Assembly: GCF_943913405.1 (NCBI RefSeq)
Contig: NZ_CALTYA010000012.1
Coordinates: 1-64,000, forward strand
DNA: 64,000 bases
Reading direction: 5' to 3'
Origin: an uncultured Flavobacterium sp.
Lineage (GTDB): Bacteria; Bacteroidota; Bacteroidia; Flavobacteriales; Flavobacteriaceae
The notes below the pieces were generated by a model. It worked only from the letters and a program-made list of their open reading frames with translations, made no database searches and was not told the DNA's origin. Shown piece after piece: positions 58,613 through 64,000 of this stretch. Every line of letters starts with the position of its first letter. Positions within the stretch are counted from its first letter, which is position 1. The position numbers and the translations under genes are program-made.

Positions 58613-59488
58613 TTACAAAGCCATTGGAACTTCCATCAAAAGAATTTCCGCATCTTCAGATAAAGCCTGGATTTGAATATTTTTTGTATTCCAGATTCCC
58701 AAGCCATCTTTTTCGTTTAGAGAAATACTTCCGACGTTGAAATCTCCTTTAATTACAAAGGCGTAAATTCCATTGTTTTCTTTTTTTAGATCGTATGAAG
58801 TTACGAAATTTTTGTCGAATTTTCCCAAGTGAAACCAAGCGTCTTGATGAATCCAAACTCCAGAATCATCAGCATTTGGAGAAAGAATCTGCTGTAAATT
58901 ATTATGGCGATCTTCTTGGTTTAAAGTAATCTGGTCATATCTCGGCGTTACATTCTTTTTATTTGGATAAACCCAAATTTGAAGAAATTTTGTCAGCTGA
59001 TCCTTATTTTTGTTGAATTCGCTGTGGTAAATTCCGGTTCCGGCACTCATGGCTTGAATATCTCCTTTTTTGATTACGGCTACATTTCCCATACTGTCCT
59101 GATGTTCTAAATCGCCTTCCAGCGGAATAGAAATGATTTCCATATTATCATGCGGATGTTTTCCAAAACCCATTCCGGCATCAACTCTGTCATCATTTAA
59201 AACCCTTAAAACACCAAAATGCATTCTGTCAGGATTATGATAATTAGCAAAACTGAAAGTGTGGTGCGAATCTAGCCAGCCATGATTTGCGTGACCGCGA
59301 GTTGCCGCTTTGTGCAAAACTGTATTTTCAGTAATCAATGAATTTTCATTTGGCAAGTGATTGAAACCAATTGGTTCAAGCGGCGTAATTTCGTCAATAT
59401 CATTTTTCATGACATCTCCGATGGTTGCGGAAGTGATAAACATTCCGGTTCCCATTAGTCCTTTTTTTATAAAATCTTTGCGTTCCAT
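58613..59488 (-). CDS. Pirin-family protein with Tat-like N-terminus
   Basis: 291 residues from the ATG at 59488 (an upstream Met at 59512 is less likely). Two cupin domains: the first has GMGFGKHPHDNMEIISIPLEGDLEHQDSMGN with the metal His residues and Glu. The N-terminus ERKDFIKKGLMGTGMFITSA resembles a twin-arginine signal (RRDFIKKG) with Lys in place of the second Arg. Most pirins lack such an N-terminus. Some pirins oxidise flavonoids; others bind transcription factors. The role here is unknown. It is the upstream neighbour of the YceI gene. Confidence 0.85.
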   Translation of the reverse strand: MERKDFIKKGLMGTGMFITSATIGDVMKNDIDEITPLEPIGFNHLPNENSLITENTVLHKAATRGHANHGWLDSHHTFSFANYHNPDRMHFGVLRVLNDDRVDAGMGFGKHPHDNMEIISIPLEGDLEHQDSMGNVAVIKKGDIQAMSAGTGIYHSEFNKNKDQLTKFLQIWVYPNKKNVTPRYDQITLNQEDRHNNLQQILSPNADDSGVWIHQDAWFHLGKFDKNFVTSYDLKKENNGIYAFVIKGDFNVGSISLNEKDGLGIWNTKNIQIQALSEDAEILLMEVPMAL

Positions 59489-59675
59489 TTTTGTTCTTAT
59501 TTGATAGGACAAATTTCGGTCAGAAATATATGGTGGGCATTGAACTAGGACAAGAAAAACTGATTTTTGATTTTAAATTGAAAAATTTTGTAGTGTCAGT
59601 AGAAACTCGGATAGGTTTAAATTACCATATAAGGCATTTAAAAAAATTTAAGTTTTCTTTTTGAGAAATGTGAAA

Positions 59676-59702
59676 AAATCTGTGAAATCTGTGAAATCTG
59701 TG
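59676..59702. repeat. 9-bp word repeat (AAATCTGTG x3)
   Basis: Three perfect consecutive copies, just before the stop of the Crp-like gene (59712). The word also occurs in the arms at 8784 and 61272. Confidence 0.8.
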
Positions 59703-59711
59703 TTGACTAGG

Positions 59712-60293
59712 CTATTGTTTCGCGAGTTTAGTTCTGACTTTGCTTAAAAATTCAGCTGAAATTCCTAAATATGAAGCAATATAATGCTGGGCAACTCTTT
59801 GTGGAATTGTTGGGTATAATTCTAAGAATTCTAAATATTTTTCTGTAGCTGTTTGTGAAATATTATGGAAAAGGCGATTTTGCGTTACTGCTAAATTTCG
59901 TTGCATCAAAATTCGGTAGGCGCGTTCAAAACGAGGCGCTTTTTCAAAAAGTTCTTCTTTTGATTCTGGCGTAAAAGTGAAAAACTCGCAGTCTTCTAAC
60001 GTTTCAATAAAAACTTGGGAAGGCTGGGTTTCATAAATGCTAAACGAAATATCGCTCAGCCAAGCATTTTCAATGGCAAATTGCAGAATGACCTCAAAAC
60101 CGTTGGTATCGATATAATATTTTCTCACGCATCCTTTAATTACAAAAGCTTCAAAATTGCACATTTCGCCTTCTTGGAGCATGATCGTTTTCTTTGGAAC
60201 TTTTTTATATTCTAATAAAGAGTTGAAAATGTCTAATTCTTCTTTGGAAAAAGAAACATATCTGCTGATGCTTTTGTTGATTTGTGTGTACAA
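59712..60293 (-). CDS. Crp/Fnr-family transcriptional regulator
   Basis: 193 residues. The N-terminal cNMP-type beta-barrel is clear (KKTIMLQEGEMCNFEAFVIKGCVRKYY, and NAWLSDISFSIYETQPSQVFIETLEDCEF). The C-terminal winged helix is short: VAQHYIASYLGISAEFLSKVRTKLAKQ, the helix-turn-helix. No Fe-S Cys set as in Fnr is present, so oxygen sensing is unlikely. It probably controls nearby stress genes (pirin, YceI), but this is inferred from proximity alone. Confidence 0.88.
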   Translation of the reverse strand: MYTQINKSISRYVSFSKEELDIFNSLLEYKKVPKKTIMLQEGEMCNFEAFVIKGCVRKYYIDTNGFEVILQFAIENAWLSDISFSIYETQPSQVFIETLEDCEFFTFTPESKEELFEKAPRFERAYRILMQRNLAVTQNRLFHNISQTATEKYLEFLELYPTIPQRVAQHYIASYLGISAEFLSKVRTKLAKQ

Positions 60294-60480
60294 TTTTGTA
60301 GGTTTTTGTGTTTAGACAAATATAGGAAATGTGTTTTTAAAATTTACGATATAAGAGATTTAAGGAAATATGAGCGAGATGCCACAATTTTATGTAAAAC
60401 TTATATGGCCTAACACACCTTAATATGGCAAAATTCGATTACAACTTTAAATCTACATCTTATAGTTTTGATTTTCTTCG

Positions 60481-60488
60481 TATTTTTG
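60481..60488 (+). promoter_or_regulatory. yaaA -7 box TATTTTTG
   Basis: Exact TAnnTTTG, 18 nt before the ATG at 60507. Confidence 0.55.
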
Positions 60489-60506
60489 AAATTCAAATAT
60501 TATACA

Positions 60507-61265
60507 ATGAAAATCGTAATTTCTCCTGCAAAATCGCTTGATTTCGAAACAGAGCTTCCTACAAAAAAACATACAGAATCTATTTTTTTAAAAGAATCCA
60601 ATACAGTCCATAAGGTTTTGAAAAAGCTAAAGCCTAAAAAACTTTCTGAATTAATGTCTATTTCAGATAAGTTGGCCGATTTGAACTGGGAAAGGAATCA
60701 AGAATGGGCTTTGCCTTTCACAGAACAAAATGCGCGCCAGGCGATTTATGCTTTCAACGGAGATGTTTATACTGGATTAGACGCTTATACTTTGCCAGTT
60801 GAAAAAATAGATGAATTGCAAGACAAACTTCGAATTTTATCAGGATTGTATGGATTGCTGAAGCCTTTAGATCTGATGCAACCTTATCGTTTAGAAATGG
60901 GGACAAAACTTCCAATCGGAAAAAATAAAAATTTGTATGAATTTTGGAAGGCTAAAATTACGAAGTCATTGAATTCTGAATTGAAGAAAGACGAGCTTTT
61001 TATCAATTTGGCGAGCAATGAATATTTTGAAGCTGTCGATATAAAAGCTTTAAAAGTGCCAGTAATTACGCCAGAATTTAAAGATTACAAAGAGGGAAAA
61101 TTAAAGATTATCAGCTTTTTTGCCAAGAAGGCGAGGGGAATGATGGTGCGTTATATTATAGATACAAATGCCGAAACTATTGATGATTTGAAAGGCTTTG
61201 ACTATGACGGATATAAATTTGATGCTAATTTATCTAAAGGAAATACTTTGGTGTTTACTCGATAA
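60507..61265 (+). CDS. yaaA: YaaA-family peroxide stress protein
   Basis: 252 residues from the ATG at 60507; the longer frame from 60468 crosses the -7 box. It matches YaaA (DUF328) throughout: MKIVISPAKSLDF start, ARQAIYAFNGDVYTGLDA, RILSGLYGLLKPLDLMQPYRLEMG, NLASNEYFEAVD and the KKARGMMVRYII end. In E. coli YaaA limits free iron and so DNA damage under H2O2. Near OsmC, a dismutase-like theme and pirin genes here, an oxidative-stress cluster is plausible. A large inverted repeat follows. Confidence 0.94.
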   Translation: MKIVISPAKSLDFETELPTKKHTESIFLKESNTVHKVLKKLKPKKLSELMSISDKLADLNWERNQEWALPFTEQNARQAIYAFNGDVYTGLDAYTLPVEKIDELQDKLRILSGLYGLLKPLDLMQPYRLEMGTKLPIGKNKNLYEFWKAKITKSLNSELKKDELFINLASNEYFEAVDIKALKVPVITPEFKDYKEGKLKIISFFAKKARGMMVRYIIDTNAETIDDLKGFDYDGYKFDANLSKGNTLVFTR

Positions 61266-61271
61266 TTTTTT

Positions 61272-61322
61272 ACCGCAGATTCACAGATTTTTCTTTGGAA
61301 ATTTAATCTGTGAATCTGCGGT
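61272..61322. repeat. Perfect 18-bp inverted repeat, partner of 8784-8837
   Basis: ACCGCAGATTCACAGATT (61272-61289) and AATCTGTGAATCTGCGGT (61305-61322) pair over all 18 positions. The left arm is identical to that at 8784-8801; the loop differs. No T-run follows on either strand. It lies between convergent yaaA and a small gene. Confidence 0.9.
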
Positions 61323-61326
61323 AATA

Positions 61327-61674
61327 CTAAGATTCTATAAATTCGTTGAATTCTCTAGTCGCTTCGCGTGAAGATTTTCTTTGGTTTCTTGAAAGTTCTG
61401 TAAGCGCCAGGATTCCGTTTTTGGCGCACTTTTTTACTTTTATAATCTTATCTGAAAATTCCTGTAGCTTTTGTGCTTCTTCTTCCGTCAGTTTTTGTGC
61501 TATTGAGGCAGAAAAATCTTGAAAAGCGTTTACTGAAGGCTTGATCGCTTCATAATGCTCTTGAAGATCTTCGAGCATTTCTTCTAAATCTTTTCCTATT
61601 TCATTCAAATATTCTATATTTTTTTGGCTGAATTCACGAATTGCCTTTCTTTCTTTTTTCCCGAAGAGTCCCAT
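61327..61674 (-). CDS. Small coiled-coil hypothetical protein
   Basis: 115 residues, rich in Glu and Lys, with heptad-like spacing through most of the length (EYLNEIGKDLEEMLEDLQEHYEAI). A single Cys is present and there are no signals or membrane helices. I do not recognise the family. It is convergent with yaaA, and the inverted repeat at 61272 lies between them. Confidence 0.65.
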   Translation of the reverse strand: MGLFGKKERKAIREFSQKNIEYLNEIGKDLEEMLEDLQEHYEAIKPSVNAFQDFSASIAQKLTEEEAQKLQEFSDKIIKVKKCAKNGILALTELSRNQRKSSREATREFNEFIES

Positions 61675-61752
61675 AAAGTTGTTTTTTAAAACCTTTACGA
61701 ATGTATCTTGAAATGCTTTTTATCAGATTAAGCTAGCATTAAATTAAAATTA

Positions 61753-61780
61753 AAAAATCCGACTTTTGGTCGGATTTTAA
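61753..61780 (-). terminator. Terminator after the START-like gene
   Basis: AAAATCCGAC and GTCGGATTTT around TTTTG, with an A-run on the left. Confidence 0.8.
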
Positions 61781-61790
61781 TTTGGAAATT

Positions 61791-62978
61791 TTAGAAATCA
61801 AATTCGTCAGAATCTTTAGTTTCTGGTTTCTTTGGAGCCGGTTTTTGCACTGGCTTTGCAATAGGTTTTGCTTCAGTTTTTGGTTTTACTTCAGTTTTTG
61901 GTTTTGTTTGAACATTTGAAACTTCTGCTGGAATTTCAGGAATTGCTTCTGTTTCAGTAACTATACTTTGCCCAATCGGAATGTAAATCTCAGTAACCCA
62001 TTTTGAAGGATTTTTAACTTGTGCGCTTGCAACAGCATATAATTCAATGTATTTGCCACTCGCGTTCGCCAAATTATTTTTCTTGATATAGTCAATTGTC
62101 TTATTCCAAGCTTCTTTATTATGTGAATAATCTCCCTTTAAAGTAGTTTTTACGGCTTGAAAAGGTTCTAATTTTCCGCTTGTGTAATCGCTTCCTTCCG
62201 CAGTAAAAATTTCTTCCTGCATAGGCAGGCATACGGAAAGCGTCGTTCTGTTATTTGCAACATCATAATTCGAGTACATCACAAACGGACTTCCAGTCAT
62301 CACAATATTATTATCCTTGAAAAAGCGCAACATATTCGGAAGGATAATGCTTATATTTTTCGGAGCTTCAGAAATCTTGCAAGTAATTTTTTGTTGAAAA
62401 TAATAACCGCCCGATTTTTGAACAACGCCGTTTACTTTTATGTCATAGGTATTCATTTCATAAGAAATCACCTTGTCAAGTTTTTCTAATGTTTTAGTAA
62501 AAGTGTCGCCAATCATTTTTTCTGCGCCGCCTTTAAAAGTTGCGTAGACCTTAGCCATGAATCCTAATTTTCCTTCAGAATACCAAGTGATTTTTGTACC
62601 TCCAGTCGTATCTTTAAAAGTCAAATATCCTTTTGATTCATTGCCTGAAAAAAATCCTTTTTGAGCAATGCTGTCGTTTTCTTTTTCAAAAATTGTAGTC
62701 GTTTTTCCTTCTCCAGAATTTCCTTTCCACGAGTAAGATGCACCTTTTCCAATAGTTGTATCGCTATAAGTAAAGACGATATTTGGGTCGTCATCTTTCC
62801 AAGAACCAAAATCTTCCCAGTTTTTATAATCATTTACATAGCTGAAAACGACTGATTTCTGTGCTTTAATTACTTTTGAGCGCTTCACTTTATACTCGCT
62901 GTCTTGCGTCGCCACATAAACGGACAATCCAATAACGGCAAGCAAGGCCAAAAGCAAGATGTATTTTAGTATTCTCAT
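61791..62978 (-). CDS. Membrane-anchored START-like plus effector-binding-like protein
   Basis: 395 residues. One N-terminal membrane helix (about 5-23) with a polyketide-cyclase/START-like domain after it (about 33-175: SKVIKAQKSVVFSYVNDYKNWEDFGSW, TTGGTKITWYSEG). A second region (about 190-340) has the pattern of an AraC effector-binding (GyrI-like) domain: YYFQQKITCKISEAPKNISIILP and AVKTTLKGDYSHNKEAWNKTIDYI. The tail repeats PKTE and KP to the acidic end. It should bind a small ligand at the membrane; ligand unknown. Confidence 0.75.
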   Translation of the reverse strand: MRILKYILLLALLAVIGLSVYVATQDSEYKVKRSKVIKAQKSVVFSYVNDYKNWEDFGSWKDDDPNIVFTYSDTTIGKGASYSWKGNSGEGKTTTIFEKENDSIAQKGFFSGNESKGYLTFKDTTGGTKITWYSEGKLGFMAKVYATFKGGAEKMIGDTFTKTLEKLDKVISYEMNTYDIKVNGVVQKSGGYYFQQKITCKISEAPKNISIILPNMLRFFKDNNIVMTGSPFVMYSNYDVANNRTTLSVCLPMQEEIFTAEGSDYTSGKLEPFQAVKTTLKGDYSHNKEAWNKTIDYIKKNNLANASGKYIELYAVASAQVKNPSKWVTEIYIPIGQSIVTETEAIPEIPAEVSNVQTKPKTEVKPKTEAKPIAKPVQKPAPKKPETKDSDEFDF

Positions 62979-63073
62979 AGCGGTTTATTCACAATTTCTT
63001 AATTGCAAAAGTATGAAAAATAGTTCGAAAAGACTTAGTAAAGCCTAAGGGATTCAGATAGATTCAGATTCCT

Positions 63074-63081
63074 TATATTTG
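63074..63081 (+). promoter_or_regulatory. -7 box TATATTTG before the lipoprotein gene
   Basis: Exact TAnnTTTG, 37 nt before the ATG at 63119; a short GATTCAGAT direct repeat lies just upstream. Confidence 0.5.
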
Positions 63082-63118
63082 TTTTTTTAATAATTTAAAG
63101 TAACAAAAATTAATAAGA

Positions 63119-64000
63119 ATGAAATTAAAAACCATCGCAGGAATGTTTCTTGCCACGGCTGTGCTTTTTTCTTGCAAAGATGACAAAGACACGGCTTCAA
63201 AAGAAGTTGCGGCAAACTCGACAGATTTTCAATATGAAGTCGAGCAATTTGCAGACATAAAAGTATTGCGCTACCAAGTTCCGGGTTGGGAAAATCTTAC
63301 CTTGAAAGAGCAAAAACTGGTTTATTATTTATCGCAAGCCGGAATGGCGGGACGTGATATCCATTGGGACCAGAACTATAAGCATAATTTGAAAATCAGA
63401 AAAGCTTTAGAAAATATCTACCAAACTTATAGCGGAGATAAAACTTCTGCAGACTGGAAAAACTTTGAAATCTACTTAAAAAGAGTATGGTTTTCAAACG
63501 GAATCCACCACCATTATTCAAGCGATAAAATCAAGCCAGATTTTTCTAAAGAATATTTTACGAAATTACTTTCTGATACAAAAACTACGCTAGCTCCAGA
63601 AATTGTTGACGTTTTGTTCAATGATAAAGATGCTAAAAAAGTAAATCTTGATGAATCAAAAGGATTGTTGGCGGGTTCTGCCGTAAATTTTTATGCAGAA
63701 GGAATTACAGATAAAGAAGCAGAAGCTTATTACAAAACAAAGAAAAGCCCAGATGCAAGCAAGTCTTATTCTTACGGATTAAATTCGAAATTGGTTAGAA
63801 ATGCAAACGGCCAGATCGAAGAAAAAGTTTGGAAAAGCGGTGGCATGTACGGACCAGCAATTGATAAAATTATTTATTGGCTGGAACAAGCTAAAGGCGT
63901 TGCTGAAAATAAAAAACAAGGTGATGCAATTGGTCTTTTAATTCAATTTTATAAAACTGGAGACTTGAAAACTTGGGATGATTACAACATCGCTTGGACG
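63119..64000 (+). CDS. Dipeptidyl-peptidase III-like lipoprotein (partial, cut by window end)
   Basis: 294 residues visible, and the frame runs off the right edge without a stop. A lipoprotein signal peptide ends in the lipobox LFSC (Cys19). The following sequence (QYEVEQFADIKVLRYQVPGWENLTLKEQKLVYYLSQAGMAGRDI, HHHYSSDKIKPDFS) matches the N-terminal half of Bacteroidota M49 dipeptidyl-peptidase III proteins. Their zinc motif HEXXXH lies further on and is not in view. Assignment rests on N-terminal resemblance only. A -7 box at 63074 gives a ~30-nt leader. Confidence 0.75.
   Translation, partial: MKLKTIAGMFLATAVLFSCKDDKDTASKEVAANSTDFQYEVEQFADIKVLRYQVPGWENLTLKEQKLVYYLSQAGMAGRDIHWDQNYKHNLKIRKALENIYQTYSGDKTSADWKNFEIYLKRVWFSNGIHHHYSSDKIKPDFSKEYFTKLLSDTKTTLAPEIVDVLFNDKDAKKVNLDESKGLLAGSAVNFYAEGITDKEAEAYYKTKKSPDASKSYSYGLNSKLVRNANGQIEEKVWKSGGMYGPAIDKIIYWLEQAKGVAENKKQGDAIGLLIQFYKTGDLKTWDDYNIAWT

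Noticed and set aside
1..64000. tRNA, rRNA, insertion sequence or prophage
   Set aside because: By eye I saw no cloverleaf-type gene, rRNA stretch, transposase or phage gene. A tRNAscan and IS search would be decisive.

Overview
The window looks like a chromosomal segment of a Flavobacterium-like member of the Bacteroidota. Evidence: low GC; promoters of the Bacteroidota type (-7 box TAnnTTTG) instead of TATAAT; AT-rich leaders without clear Shine-Dalgarno sites; a giant secreted protein with a gliding-motility / type IX secretion (type B) C-terminal signal; DUF1573, DUF4199 and bacterial acyl-CoA-binding proteins; and SecD and SecF fused in one gene. I saw no rRNA, tRNA, CRISPR array, transposase or prophage. 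Most of the window is core housekeeping sequence.

Layout: 1-3.0 kb is the edge of a surface-polysaccharide locus (two glycosyltransferases and an FkbM-like methyltransferase). 3.0-8.8 kb holds ftsE and an exported TPR protein followed by an outer-membrane barrel. 8.9-18.2 kb has a GreAB-like small protein, asnB, gyrB, mdh and fused secDF. 18.7-22.3 kb on the minus strand holds lgt, yidD, cysS and folE. 22.4-29.5 kb is one 2365-residue T9SS adhesin gene. 29.7-36.6 kb has an aminotransferase, a retropepsin-PDZ protein, a DUF1573 protein, valS and a lipoprotein superoxide dismutase. 36.6-41.3 kb is a minus-strand block rsfS-ftsH-LUD-cdsA-psd-acyl-CoA-binding protein (phospholipid synthesis plus membrane quality control). 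41.4-45.5 kb has birA and a three-gene bacteriophytochrome operon (response regulator, heme oxygenase, phytochrome kinase). 46-53 kb has pyrE back-to-back with a NUDIX gene, a DbpA-type helicase, phnA, coaD, ddl, a PASTA protein and an RluD-type synthase. 53-64 kb is more accessory: two charged hypotheticals, a membrane-bound LuxR regulator, a probable type II restriction-modification pair, OsmC, a pseudo-receiver, YceI, pirin, a Crp-like regulator, YaaA, a START-like protein and the start of a dipeptidyl-peptidase III-like lipoprotein.

The unexplained signal is in the intergenic DNA. (1) An element of about 150 nt occurs twice on opposite strands (11640-11793 plus; 32903-33053 minus). Its flanks are conserved, its central hairpin is completely different in the two copies, and two outer stem pairs change in a compensatory way, so structure seems to be what is conserved. 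(2) Three intergenic arrays are built of ~21-bp units (two helical turns): 9466-9738, 18339-18587 and 52908-53138. They are unrelated in sequence, and each has a higher-order repeat of three or four units. (3) At least five intergenic regions carry long inverted repeats, several of them built from short repeated words (8784, 49962, 55104, 57859, 61272); the first and last share an identical 18-bp arm. These three classes are my candidates for undescribed biology.
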